22,657 bases of DNA from Pseudomonadota bacterium (GCA_023394655.1 JAEXAG010000088.1:1-22657); one strand, 5' to 3'; shown: positions 6,925-14,971, numbered from the stretch's first letter. A program made the numbers and translations. Notes: a model not told the origin generated them from the sequence alone.

Positions 6925-9210
6925 TCAGGGACGCTGGCGCGCGGCCCGGATCTGCGCATCCACCGCGGCGATCGCGGTCATGTTCACCACGCGCCGCGGC
7001 GTCGATGCCGGCGTCAGGATGTGCGCCGGCTTGTCCAGGCCCATCAGGATCGGGCCGATGGCCACGCCGCCGGTCGCCACCCGGATCAGGTTGTAGCCGA
7101 TGTTGGCGGCGTCCAGGTTGGGCATCACCATCAGGTTGGCGCGGCCCTTGAGCGTGGTGTTGGGGAAGATGCGCTGGCGCAACGCCTCGTCCCAGGCGGT
7201 GTCGGCCATCATCTCGCCATCGATCTCCAGCTTCGGCACCCTGGCGGCCACCAGCTCGCGCGCGCGGCGCATCTTGTCGGCGGAAGGATCGGAATGGCTG
7301 CCGTAGTTGGAGTGCGAAAGCAGCGCCACCTTCGGCTCGATGCCGAACAACTTGAGCCGCCACGAGGCCTGCAGCGTGGCACTGGCCACCTGTTCGGCCG
7401 AAGGATCGAGCTGCACGTGGGTATCGGTGAAGAACCAGACGCCGTGGTCGTTGATCACGCCGGTCATGGCCGAGGTGCCGGTCACGCCGGGCTCGAAATC
7501 GAACACGCTCAGCAGGTAGCCCAGCTTCTTGTGGAAGCGCCCGACGATGCCGCAGATCATCGCGTCGGCCTCGCCGCGCTCCACCATCAGCGCCGCCACC
7601 AGGGTCGGGCGCGAGCGGATCAGGTTCTTGGCCGCGTCCTCGGTGATGCCCCGGCGCTGGTTGCGCGCATGGTAGGCCTGCCAGTAATCGTTGAAGCGCG
7701 GATCGTCGTTGAGGTTGACCAGGTCGAAATCGATGCCCGCCTTCATGCGCAGGCCGAGCTTGGCGATGCGGCGCTCGATCACTTCCGGCCGGCCGATCAG
7801 GATCGGATGCGCCAGCCGCTCGTCGATCACCGTCTGCACCGCGCGCAGCACGGTGTATTCCTCGCCTTCGGCATAGGCGATGCGCTGGGTGTCGGCGCGG
7901 GCGCGCTCGTAGATCGGCTTCATGATCAGGCCGGACTTGTGGATGAACTGGCCCAGCTTCTCCTCGTAGGCCGCCATGTCGGTGATCGGCCGCGCGGCGA
8001 CGCCGGATTCCATCGCCGCCTTCGCCACCGCCGGCGCGATCACCGTGATCAGGCGCGGATCGAACGGACGCGGGATCAGGTACTCGGCGCCGAAGCGCGG
8101 GATCTCGCTGCCGTAGGCGCTGCCCAGATCGCTGGCCTCCATCCGCGCCAGTTCGGCGATCGCGCGCACGCAGGCGAGCTTCATCGCCTCGTTGATCTCG
8201 GTGGCACCCACATCCAGCGCGCCGCGGAAGATGTAGGGGAAGCAGACCGCGTTGTTGACCTGGTTGGGATAGTCGCTGCGGCCGGTGGCGATGATCGCGT
8301 CCGGGCGCACGGCCTTGGCATCCTCCGGCAGGATCTCCGGGTGCGGATTGGCCAGCGCGAGGATGATCGGGCGATCGGCCATCTTCGCCACCATCTCCGG
8401 CTTGAGGATGCCACCGGCGGAAAGGCCGAGGAACACGTCCGCGCCGGCCACCACCTCGTCCAGCGTGCGTGCGTCGGTTTCGCTGGCGTAGCGCGCCTTG
8501 TCCGGATCCAGCCCGGGGCGGCCGGGATGGATGACGCCCTCGCGGTCGTAGGCGGTGATGTTCTCGCGCCGCGCGCCCAGCGCCACCAGCATGTCGAGGC
8601 AGGCGATGCCCGCCGCGCCGGCGCCGGTGGTGGCGATCTTCACCTCGCCGATGTCCTTGCCGGCCACTTCCAGCGCGTTCAGCACCGCGGCCCCGACGAT
8701 GATCGCGGTGCCGTGCTGGTCGTCGTGGAAGACCGGGATCTTCATCCGCTCGCGCAGCTTGCGTTCGACGATGAAGCACTCCGGCGCCTTGATGTCCTCG
8801 AGGTTGATGCCGCCGAAGGTCGGCTCCAGCGAAGCGATGATCTCGACCAGCTTGTCCGGATCGCGCTCGTCGATCTCGATGTCGAACACGTCGATGCCGG
8901 CGAATTTCTTGAACAGCACGCCCTTGCCTTCCATCACCGGCTTGCCGGCCAGCGGGCCGATGTCGCCCAGGCCGAGCACCGCGGTGCCGTTGGTGATCAC
9001 CGCCACCAGGTTGCCGCGGGCGGTCATCTCGCTGGCCGCGCCGGGATCTTCCACGATCGCCTCGCAGGCGTAGGCCACGCCCGGCGAATAGGCCAGTGAA
9101 AGATCGCGCTGGGTCACCATCGCCTTGGTCGCGCTGACCTTGATCTTGCCCGGCGGGAACTGGCGGTGATAGTCGAGGGCGGCTTTCTTCAGATCTTCCT
9201 GCTGCGGCAT
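6925..9210 (-). CDS. maeB: NADP-dependent malic enzyme with C-terminal phosphotransacetylase-like domain
   Basis: MaeB oxidatively decarboxylates malate to pyruvate with NADP, supplying NADPH and pyruvate for biosynthesis. The 761-residue protein matches the hybrid type (E. coli MaeB has 759). The N-terminal malic enzyme half has the catalytic Tyr in LAYSPGVA (Tyr41), FHDDQHGTA at 161-169, and the nucleotide loop TTGAGAAG at 194-201. The C-terminal half from about 430 (HPILIGRPEVIERR and ILTPAS near the end) is phosphotransacetylase-like; in E. coli this part is regulatory and binds acetyl-CoA rather than acting as an enzyme. The ATG at 9210 fits the family N-terminus. The same frame continues open for 500 codons upstream, but that part is antisense to xanB2. 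Its product pyruvate is the AceE substrate of the next gene. Confidence 0.97.
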   Translation of the reverse strand: MPQQEDLKKAALDYHRQFPPGKIKVSATKAMVTQRDLSLAYSPGVAYACEAIVEDPGAASEMTARGNLVAVITNGTAVLGLGDIGPLAGKPVMEGKGVLFKKFAGIDVFDIEIDERDPDKLVEIIASLEPTFGGINLEDIKAPECFIVERKLRERMKIPVFHDDQHGTAIIVGAAVLNALEVAGKDIGEVKIATTGAGAAGIACLDMLVALGARRENITAYDREGVIHPGRPGLDPDKARYASETDARTLDEVVAGADVFLGLSAGGILKPEMVAKMADRPIILALANPHPEILPEDAKAVRPDAIIATGRSDYPNQVNNAVCFPYIFRGALDVGATEINEAMKLACVRAIAELARMEASDLGSAYGSEIPRFGAEYLIPRPFDPRLITVIAPAVAKAAMESGVAARPITDMAAYEEKLGQFIHKSGLIMKPIYERARADTQRIAYAEGEEYTVLRAVQTVIDERLAHPILIGRPEVIERRIAKLGLRMKAGIDFDLVNLNDDPRFNDYWQAYHARNQRRGITEDAAKNLIRSRPTLVAALMVERGEADAMICGIVGRFHKKLGYLLSVFDFEPGVTGTSAMTGVINDHGVWFFTDTHVQLDPSAEQVASATLQASWRLKLFGIEPKVALLSHSNYGSHSDPSADKMRRARELVAARVPKLEIDGEMMADTAWDEALRQRIFPNTTLKGRANLMVMPNLDAANIGYNLIRVATGGVAIGPILMGLDKPAHILTPASTPRRVVNMTAIAAVDAQIRAARQRP

Positions 9211-9244
9211 CACGCTTGTCCCGGGGCGACGGTGTGAAGGCCGG

Positions 9245-9250
9245 ATTGTA
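9245..9250 (-). promoter_or_regulatory. Candidate -10 element of maeB
   Basis: TACAAT on the minus strand (9250-9245) matches the -10 consensus in five of six bases and would give a leader of about 28 bases. No good -35 lies 16-18 bases upstream. It sits in the 198-base divergent spacer between maeB and xanB2, where no other clear signal was found. Confidence 0.35.
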
Positions 9251-9408
9251 GCCCCCGGCGACACGCGCGATCCGCGCCTTGCGGGCTTCGATTCACCTGC
9301 GCGACGACCGGCCGGGCTGCGCCGGCCACGGTTTTTCCGCATCATGCACGGTTTGACCGCCTTCGCCGCCACCTTCCGGTGCCGGCGCGGCCCAGGAGAC
9401 CCACAGGG

Positions 9409-10407
9409 ATGATGCAAGACACCGCCGCCCCGGCGGAGCCGCCGCGCCAGCTGCAGGTGGATTACCACGCGGACGCGGACGCCGGCCTCTGGCTGGCGCG
9501 CGAGGACGTGCTCGCGGTGTTCGGTTTCGGCGCGACCGCCGGCGCCCACGAGGATCCGCGCTGGCTGCGCGTGCCGCTGGAACCGCACGGCCCGCCGCAG
9601 ATCGAGGTCTGGCGTACCCGTGCGCCGGTGCGCCACGGCCGCGATGCCGGCCTGCAGTGGGCGGAGGGTGGCGGGCTGCTGTTCGGCGCCATCGAAATCA
9701 CCGAAGGCGACGCGGGCATTCTCGGCGCCGCCCGCGAGGCCTACGCGCGCATGGAGGCGGAACTCGCCGCGCGCGGCCATCCGCATGTCCTGCGCATCTG
9801 GAACTACTTCGACGACATCACCCTGGGCGAAGGCGATGCCGAGCGCTACCGCGGCTTCTGCGTCGGCCGGGTACAGGGCATGGCCCCGTTCGAGGACCAG
9901 CAGCTGCCCGCGGCCACCGCCATCGGTCGCCGCGATGGCCGGCGCGTGCTGCAGGTCTACTGGCTGGCGGCGCGCGAACCCGGCCGTCCGGTGGACAACC
10001 CGCGCCAGGTCAGCCCCTACCGCTACCCGCGCCAGTACGGCCCGCAATCGCCGAGCTTCGCCCGCGCGATGCTGCCGCCGCCCGGCTTCGACGCCCCGCT
10101 GATGCTTTCCGGCACCGCGGCCATCGTCGGGCATGCCTCGCGCCACCCGGGCGATCCGCTCCGGCAGCTGGACGAAACCCTGCGCAACCTGGATGCGCTG
10201 ATCGCCACCGCGCGCGAGACGCGCCCCGCGCTTCCCGCCCGCCTCGACCACGAGGCGCGGCTCAAGGTCTACGTGCGCGATGCCGGCGACCTGCCCCGGC
10301 TGGCCGAGGCCCTGCGCGAACGCCTGCCGGACACGCCGCACCTGCTGCTGCACGCCGCCGTGTGCCGGCGCGAGCTGGTGGTGGAAATCGACGGCGTCCA
10401 CGGCTGA
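9409..10407 (+). CDS. xanB2: XanB2-type chorismatase (3-/4-hydroxybenzoate synthase)
   Basis: The 332-residue protein resembles the chorismatase family (XanB2, FkbO, Hyg5), whose members hydrolyse chorismate or rearrange it to hydroxybenzoates. XanB2 of Xanthomonas makes 3-hydroxybenzoate for the yellow pigment xanthomonadin and 4-hydroxybenzoate for coenzyme Q. Family marks are GGGLLFGAIEI near 87-97, LRIWNYFDDIT at 128-138, and YRGFCVGRVQGM at 147-158. The C-terminal third (HEARLKVYVRD, LLLHAAVCRRELVVEIDG in adjoining parts) has a RidA/YjgF-like character. ATG 9409 has AGGAG ten bases upstream; ATG 9412 is the alternative. It is read divergently from maeB. No other pigment gene is visible here. 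Which hydroxybenzoate is made cannot be told from sequence. Confidence 0.85.
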   Translation: MMQDTAAPAEPPRQLQVDYHADADAGLWLAREDVLAVFGFGATAGAHEDPRWLRVPLEPHGPPQIEVWRTRAPVRHGRDAGLQWAEGGGLLFGAIEITEGDAGILGAAREAYARMEAELAARGHPHVLRIWNYFDDITLGEGDAERYRGFCVGRVQGMAPFEDQQLPAATAIGRRDGRRVLQVYWLAAREPGRPVDNPRQVSPYRYPRQYGPQSPSFARAMLPPPGFDAPLMLSGTAAIVGHASRHPGDPLRQLDETLRNLDALIATARETRPALPARLDHEARLKVYVRDAGDLPRLAEALRERLPDTPHLLLHAAVCRRELVVEIDGVHG

Positions 10408-10465
10408 ACATGCGCCGTTGACGCGCGGATGCGATGATCTCCCGCAATTCGAAAAGGAGCCGGCA

Positions 10466-10714
10466 ATGGGCGTGTTGAGCGTGGTCTGGGGCATCTTCGC
10501 CCTGTTCTGGATGGTGCTTTCGTTGATCCCGCTGCTGGGCTGGGGCAACTGGTTCATGATCCCGTTCGCGGTGGTCGGCGCGATCATCGGCGCCGCGGGC
10601 ATGTTGCTGAGTCGCCCGGAAAACCGTGGCCGCGCGCGCACCGGCCTGCTGCTCAACGTGGTGGCGATCGTGGTCGGCACGGTACGCCTGTCGATCGGTG
10701 GCGGCATCATCTGA
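10466..10714 (+). CDS. Small membrane protein, unknown function
   Basis: An 82-residue protein with a good ribosome site (AAAAGGAG, spacing six to seven). It has three hydrophobic stretches, roughly residues 4-24, 30-48 and 59-78. Between the last two is a short charged linker with RPENRGRAR, likely cytoplasmic. It looks like an inner-membrane protein. I do not recognise a family. It lies between xanB2 and hemB on the same strand, 58 bases after xanB2 and 31 bases before hemB. A TTGACG at 10418-10423 looks like a -35 but has no -10 at a fitting distance. Confidence 0.75.
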   Translation: MGVLSVVWGIFALFWMVLSLIPLLGWGNWFMIPFAVVGAIIGAAGMLLSRPENRGRARTGLLLNVVAIVVGTVRLSIGGGII

Positions 10715-10733
10715 GCCGCCGTCCGCAAGGGCG

Positions 10734-10739
10734 TAAAAT
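10734..10739 (+). promoter_or_regulatory. Candidate -10 of hemB, possibly leaderless
   Basis: TAAAAT (10734-10739) is a five-of-six match to the -10 consensus, six bases ahead of the hemB ATG. Transcription from it would start at or next to the ATG, giving a leaderless message. No -35 is clear. An AAGGG about 13 bases upstream is a poor ribosome site, which fits a leaderless reading but does not prove it. Confidence 0.35.
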
Positions 10740-10745
10740 GGCGGC

Positions 10746-11735
10746 ATGAGTTACCCCTACTCGCGCCCGCGGCGGATGCGCCGCGACCTGTTCTCGCGCC
10801 GGCTTATGCGCGAGACCGTCCTCACCACCGACGATCTGATCTATCCGGTCTTCGTGCATGAACCGGACGGCCGCGCGCCGGTCGGCTCGATGCCCGGCAT
10901 CGAGCGACTGTCGATCGACGAGCTGCTCAAGGTCGGCGAGGAAATGTCGGAACTCGGCATCCCCGCCATCGCGCTGTTCCCGGTGACCGCGCCGGAGGCG
11001 AAATCGCTCGATGCCGCCGCGGCCTGGGACGATGAGGGCCTCGCCCAGCGCGCGGTGCGGGCGCTGAAATCGCGCTTCCCGCAGCTGGGCGTCATCACCG
11101 ACGTGGCGCTGGATCCCTACACCAGCCACGGCCAGGACGGGCTGCTCGACGACAGCGGCTACGTGATGAACGACGAAACCGTCGAGGCGCTGGTGAAGCA
11201 GGCGCTTTCGCATGCGCGCGCCGGTGCCGACGTGGTCGCGCCCAGCGACATGATGGATGGCCGCATCGCCGCCATCCGCGGCGAGCTGGAGGGCGAGGGC
11301 TTCGTCCACACCCGCATCCTCGCCTACAGCGCCAAGTACGCCAGCGCCTTCTACGGCCCGTTCCGCGATGCGGTGGGCAGCGCGGCGGCGCTCGGCAAGG
11401 CCGACAAGTACACCTACCAGATGGACCCGGCCAACACCAACGAGGCGCTGCGCGAGGTCGACCACGACATCGGCGAAGGTGCGGACATGGTGATGGTGAA
11501 GCCGGGAATGCCCTATCTGGACATCGTGCGGCGGGTGAAGGACGAGTTCGGCGTGCCGACCTTCGTCTACCAGGTCAGCGGCGAGTACGCGATGCTGAAG
11601 GCCGCGGCGATGAACGGCTGGCTGGACGAGCGCGCCACCGCGATGGAGGCACTGCTGTCGATCAAGCGCGCCGGTGCCGACGGCATCCTGACCTATTTCG
11701 CGCTGGATGCCGCGCGCTGGCTGCGACAGGGCTGA
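10746..11735 (+). CDS. hemB: Porphobilinogen synthase (delta-aminolevulinate dehydratase)
   Basis: HemB joins two 5-aminolevulinate molecules into porphobilinogen, the second common step of haem synthesis. The 329-residue protein has both active-site lysines, Lys197 in AYSAKYAS and Lys252 in MVMVKPGMPYLD. The metal-loop sequence at 119-132 is DVALDPYTSHGQDG. It has Ala/Asp in place of the cysteines of zinc enzymes (DVCLCEYTSHGHCG type), so this is the magnesium/other-metal class seen in Pseudomonas. The start at 10746 fits family length. It is followed after only seven bases by aroE and heads a four-gene run (hemB, aroE, membrane protein, YkgJ-like protein). Confidence 0.97.
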   Translation: MSYPYSRPRRMRRDLFSRRLMRETVLTTDDLIYPVFVHEPDGRAPVGSMPGIERLSIDELLKVGEEMSELGIPAIALFPVTAPEAKSLDAAAAWDDEGLAQRAVRALKSRFPQLGVITDVALDPYTSHGQDGLLDDSGYVMNDETVEALVKQALSHARAGADVVAPSDMMDGRIAAIRGELEGEGFVHTRILAYSAKYASAFYGPFRDAVGSAAALGKADKYTYQMDPANTNEALREVDHDIGEGADMVMVKPGMPYLDIVRRVKDEFGVPTFVYQVSGEYAMLKAAAMNGWLDERATAMEALLSIKRAGADGILTYFALDAARWLRQG

Positions 11736-11742
11736 GCGCGTT

Positions 11743-12615
11743 TTGTCGCTTCCGCAGTTCGCCGTCTTCGGCCATCCCGTTTCGCATTCGCTGTCGCCGC
11801 GCATCCACGCGGCCTTCGGCCGGCAATGCGGGATCGCGCTGGAATACCGCGCCATCGACACCGCCGAAACCGGCTTCGCCAACGCGCTGGCACGATTCGC
11901 GGCCGCCGGCGGCATCGGCGCCAACGTCACCGTGCCGGACAAGTCGGCCGCCGCCGCGGCCTGCGATTCCCTGAGCCATCGCGCGCGGCGCGCCGGCAGC
12001 GCCAACACCCTCGTCCGCCGCGATGGTCGCTGGGAAGGCGACAACACCGACGGCAGCGGGCTGGTGCGTGACCTGACCATTCGCCGCGGGCTCGACCTGC
12101 ACGAGCGCCGCGTACTGCTGGTCGGTGCCGGCGGTGCCGCGCAAGGCGTGGCCCCGGCCCTGCTGGATGCCGGCATCGAGCGACTGGTGGTCTGCAATCG
12201 CACCCGCAGCCGTGCCTACGACCTGATCGATCGCCTCGGCAGCGACGAAGCCCGTCTGCGCGCCTGCACGCCCGCGGAATTGCCGGCGATGGGCGCCTTC
12301 GATCTCGTCATCCAGGCCACGTCGGCCGGCCACGCCGGCGAGCTGCCGCCGCTGCCCGCCAGCGTGCTCGCCACCGACGCCGCCTGCGTCGATCTCAACT
12401 ACGGCCGGGCGGCGCTGCCCTTCCTGGCCTGGGCACGACAGGCCGGCTGCCGGCACGCCTTCGACGGCATGGGGATGCTGGTGGAGCAGGCGGCGGAATC
12501 CTTCGCGCTCTGGCACGGCGTCCGCCCGGATACCGACGAGGTGCACGCGCGCCTGCGGCTGGCCGGCGATGCAGCGGACACGGATGCGTCGGCGGCCGGA
12601 CCGGTGGCCGGATGA
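11743..12615 (+). CDS. aroE: Shikimate dehydrogenase
   Basis: AroE reduces 3-dehydroshikimate to shikimate with NADPH on the way to chorismate, the substrate of the nearby XanB2. Substrate-site marks are SHSLSPRIH (15-23), NVTVPDK with catalytic Lys67, and NTDG with Asp103. The NADP loop is GAGGAAQG (128-135) with NRTRSRA after it, and the C-terminal block is DGMGMLVEQAA. Lengthwise it is 290 residues against 272 in E. coli, the excess being an Ala/Asp-rich tail. No ATG precedes the conserved region closely, so the TTG at 11743 seven bases after the hemB stop is the likely start, with a GACAGGG ribosome-site candidate inside the end of hemB. An ATG 12 codons upstream would overlap hemB. The end overlaps the next gene as ATGA. 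Confidence 0.93.
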   Translation: MSLPQFAVFGHPVSHSLSPRIHAAFGRQCGIALEYRAIDTAETGFANALARFAAAGGIGANVTVPDKSAAAAACDSLSHRARRAGSANTLVRRDGRWEGDNTDGSGLVRDLTIRRGLDLHERRVLLVGAGGAAQGVAPALLDAGIERLVVCNRTRSRAYDLIDRLGSDEARLRACTPAELPAMGAFDLVIQATSAGHAGELPPLPASVLATDAACVDLNYGRAALPFLAWARQAGCRHAFDGMGMLVEQAAESFALWHGVRPDTDEVHARLRLAGDAADTDASAAGPVAG

Positions 12616-12959
12616 TGGATCCGCAGGAGTCCGCGAGCCTCGTCCATCTGGCGCTCCGGCACGTGCCGAAGCTGCTCCTGACCCTGCTCGTCCTCGGCAT
12701 CGTCGCGCGGCGGGTGCTCGCATCGCCCCGCGCCGCGCTGGGCCGCGCACGGTCGATGGCGCTGACCGGCATCGTCCTGCTGGCCATCAGCACGCTGCTC
12801 TCCCCGGCCGCCTATCTCGTGCTCGATGCACGTCGCGCCGAGGCCGGCATGGCAGGACTGGCCCAGTGGTACGGACTGGTCGGCGGCATGTTCACGCTGA
12901 CCGAACTCGGCGGCCTCCTGCTGCTCGGGCTGGCGGTGGTCGCCGCCCGCCGGCACTGA
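12612..12959 (+). CDS. Small membrane protein downstream of aroE, unknown function
   Basis: A 115-residue protein whose ATG overlaps the aroE stop (ATGATG; a start at 12615 is equally possible). Hydrophobic stretches lie at about residues 18-34, 48-72 and 84-110, so three membrane spans are likely. The loop between the first two is rich in Arg (ARRVLASPRAALGRAR), which by the positive-inside rule points to the cytoplasm. I do not recognise the family. The overlap with aroE and the one-base gap to the next gene suggest one transcript. Confidence 0.75.
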   Translation: MMDPQESASLVHLALRHVPKLLLTLLVLGIVARRVLASPRAALGRARSMALTGIVLLAISTLLSPAAYLVLDARRAEAGMAGLAQWYGLVGGMFTLTELGGLLLLGLAVVAARRH

Positions 12960-12960
12960 C

Positions 12961-13215
12961 ATGGAGTGCCGGCCGGGCTGCGGCGCCTGCTGCATCGCCC
13001 CCTCTATCCACACGCCGATGCCCGGCATGCCGCAGGGCAAACCCGCAGGCCGGCCCTGCGTGCAGCTCGACGACGCGATGCGCTGCCGGCTGTTCGGTGA
13101 TCCGGCGCGCCCCGGCTTCTGCAGCTCGCTGCGCCCGGAGCCTTCGATGTGCGGCAGCTGCCGCGAGGACGCGCTGGAACGCCTCGCCAGGCTCGAGGCG
13201 GAAACGCGGCCCTGA
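12961..13215 (+). CDS. YkgJ-family cysteine cluster protein
   Basis: The 84-residue protein begins MECRPGCGACC and continues with PGMPQGKPAG, as in the YkgJ family of E. coli and relatives. Nine cysteines (3, 7, 10, 11, 33, 42, 54, 64, 67) suggest binding of zinc or an iron-sulfur cluster. The family is widely called a zinc or iron-sulfur cluster-binding protein, but its function is not established. The start is one base after the preceding gene. Its stop codon TGA abuts the TCA (reverse stop) of the convergent hydrolase, forming TGATCA with no spacer. Confidence 0.88.
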   Translation: MECRPGCGACCIAPSIHTPMPGMPQGKPAGRPCVQLDDAMRCRLFGDPARPGFCSSLRPEPSMCGSCREDALERLARLEAETRP

Positions 13216-14070
13216 TCAGCCGCCGCCGGCAGGCTCGGGGAAACGCCGCGCCAGCCACGCTTGCAGCGCATCGAACACCGCCGCAGCATCCGGCTCGTTG
13301 AATATCTCTTGGTAGAGCGCGGGGAAAGCGTGGGCTTCCACGATGCCGGGCGGTGCGGCGGCGGCGAATCGCGCGCTGCCATGCATCGCCACCAGATGAT
13401 CATCGCCGGCGTAGAGCAGCAAGGTCGGCACCGACCAATTCGGCGCGGCGGCCAGCACCGGCGCGCCGCTGCGCGCGATGAAATCCGCCAGCCGCCCGCT
13501 GATCCGATCATGCACCCATGGATCGTCGCGATAGGCAGCAACGACGGCTGGATCATGCGAGATGCGCGCCGGATCCAGCCCGTTGCCGATCGCCAGGCCC
13601 GGCGCGATGCGGGCCAGCAACGCCGCGAGCAGGCGTTGCCCGCGATGCATGCCCGGATCGATGGCCGGCGAGGACAGCAGCAGGCCGTCCACCGGCCGGA
13701 TGGCTTCGGCCACGAAACGCGCCGCCACCAGCCCCCCCATGCTGTGGCCGTGCAGCAGCAGCGGCGTAGCGGCCGGCAGCTGCGCGCGCAAGGCGTCGAT
13801 GATCGCGGCGAGATCGTCCGGCAGGCGGCGTGCGTGATCCAGCCGACCGCGATGCCCGGGGGATCGCCCGTGCCCGTACTGGTCGAAGCCGTGGACATCG
13901 AAACCCGCGCGCGCCAGCCATGTCGCCAGCCGCGCATGGCGGCCGGCATGTTCGCCGAGGCCGTGCACCAGCAGCACCGCGGCGCGCATCGGCCTGCCCG
14001 TCACGCACGGCCAATGGTGGCGCGCCCGCAGGCTGCCATCGGGCATCCGCCAATCCATCGTCACTTGCAT
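13216..14070 (-). CDS. Alpha/beta hydrolase, monoacylglycerol-lipase-like, catalytic His position is Gln
   Basis: The 284-residue protein fits the Hydrolase_4 (serine aminopeptidase S33/monoglyceride lipase) type. It has the oxyanion segment LLVHGLGEHAGRH (33-45), GHGRSPGHRGR (67-76), nucleophile Ser110 in GHSMGG, and an acidic residue in LLYAGDDHLV (223/224). In this family the catalytic His sits in a block like LYHEIFNEP. Here the block reads LYQEIFNEP, with Gln254 encoded by CAA at 13311-13309. A His lies seven residues earlier (His247), but whether it could serve is unknown. The enzyme may therefore be inactive or altered. The ATG at 14070 has only a weak upstream site; ATG four codons later is an alternative. 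It converges with the YkgJ-like gene and diverges from ydfG. Confidence 0.87.
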   Translation of the reverse strand: MQVTMDWRMPDGSLRARHHWPCVTGRPMRAAVLLVHGLGEHAGRHARLATWLARAGFDVHGFDQYGHGRSPGHRGRLDHARRLPDDLAAIIDALRAQLPAATPLLLHGHSMGGLVAARFVAEAIRPVDGLLLSSPAIDPGMHRGQRLLAALLARIAPGLAIGNGLDPARISHDPAVVAAYRDDPWVHDRISGRLADFIARSGAPVLAAAPNWSVPTLLLYAGDDHLVAMHGSARFAAAAPPGIVEAHAFPALYQEIFNEPDAAAVFDALQAWLARRFPEPAGGG

Positions 14071-14144
14071 GTTCAGGTCATCGCGATCCGTTGGCCGTCG
14101 ATTCTCGGCGATCCCGCCCGCTGCCGCGCGCCGGCCGCAGGCGG

Positions 14145-14150
14145 CACAAT
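14145..14150 (+). promoter_or_regulatory. Candidate -10 of ydfG
   Basis: CACAAT flanked by GGCGG on the left and GGCGG on the right, 26 bases before the ydfG ATG. It matches four of six -10 bases and resembles other candidates in this window. No -35 is evident. Confidence 0.3.
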
Positions 14151-14176
14151 GGCGGTTTCCGCACCGGACCCTCGCC

Positions 14177-14932
14177 ATGCACGCCAAGACCGCCTTCATC
14201 ACCGGCGCCTCGTCCGGCTTCGGACAGGCCATCGCCCGCAAGCTGCTTGCCAACGGCTGGCAGTCGATCGTCACCGGCCGCCGCCGCGAGCGGCTGGATG
14301 CACTCCAGGCGGAATTCGGCGATGCGGTGCACGTGGCCTGCTTCGACATGCGCGATCCCGCGGCCCTCGATGCCGCGCTGGCCGCGCTGCCGGACCGGTT
14401 TTCGCGAATCGACCTGCTGGTGAACAATGCCGGCCTCGCGCTCGGCACCGCGCCCGCGCAACGGGCGGACCTGGCGCAATGGCGGCAGATGATCGATACC
14501 AACATCACCGGCCTGGTCACGCTCACCCATGCCCTGCTGCCGCGATTGGTGGAATCGCGCGCGCTGGTGGTCAACATCAGCTCGATCGCCGGCAGCTATC
14601 CCTATCCCGGCGGCAACGTCTATGGCGGCACCAAGGCGTTCGTGACCCAGTTCTCGCTGGGCCTGCGCAGCGACCTGCACGGCAGCGGCGTGCGCGTGAC
14701 CAGCATCGAGCCGGGGATGGCGGAAACCGAATTCACCCTGGTGCGCACCGGCGGCGATCGCGCCGCCAGCGACGCGCTCTACGCCGGCGCCCATCCGATC
14801 CGCGCCGAGGACATCGCCGAGCAGGTGTGGTGGCTGGCCGGGCTGCCGCCGCACCTCAACATCAATCGCATCGAGACGATGCCGGTCAGCCAGAGCTTCG
14901 CCGGCTTCCAGGTGCATCGCGAGCCGGCCTGA
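14177..14932 (+). CDS. ydfG: NADP-dependent 3-hydroxy acid dehydrogenase (YdfG-like SDR)
   Basis: This classical short-chain dehydrogenase of 251 residues closely follows E. coli YdfG (248), which oxidises L-serine, L-allo-threonine and 3-hydroxypropionate, and reduces malonic semialdehyde, with NADP(H). Visible marks are GASSGFG at 10-16, TGRRRERL (33-40) giving NADP preference, NNAGLALG (83-90), NISSIAGS with the catalytic Ser (135/136), and Tyr149-Gly-Gly-Thr-Lys153. The specific YdfG tail NINRIETMPVSQSFAG is also present. The ATG at 14177 gives the family N-terminus; no strong ribosome site is seen. It is read away from the hydrolase gene and is followed by a bidirectional terminator. Confidence 0.93.
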   Translation: MHAKTAFITGASSGFGQAIARKLLANGWQSIVTGRRRERLDALQAEFGDAVHVACFDMRDPAALDAALAALPDRFSRIDLLVNNAGLALGTAPAQRADLAQWRQMIDTNITGLVTLTHALLPRLVESRALVVNISSIAGSYPYPGGNVYGGTKAFVTQFSLGLRSDLHGSGVRVTSIEPGMAETEFTLVRTGGDRAASDALYAGAHPIRAEDIAEQVWWLAGLPPHLNINRIETMPVSQSFAGFQVHREPA

Positions 14933-14971
14933 GCACGCGGGAACTGGCGCGGAAACAGGCCGGGCAAAGGA

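Noticed and set aside
10418..10423. TTGACG as -35 of a promoter for the small membrane protein
   Set aside because: No -10-like hexamer lies 16-18 bases downstream; GATGAT is too close and CAATTC too far.
9211..10728. Upstream extension of the maeB frame on the minus strand
   Set aside because: The frame stays open by about 500 codons, but that part is antisense to xanB2 and has no family similarity; MaeB begins at the ATG at 9210.
12399..13949. Long minus-strand frame running from the hydrolase region across the YkgJ-like gene, membrane protein and aroE
   Set aside because: It is out of frame with the real hydrolase and antisense to three well-supported plus-strand genes.
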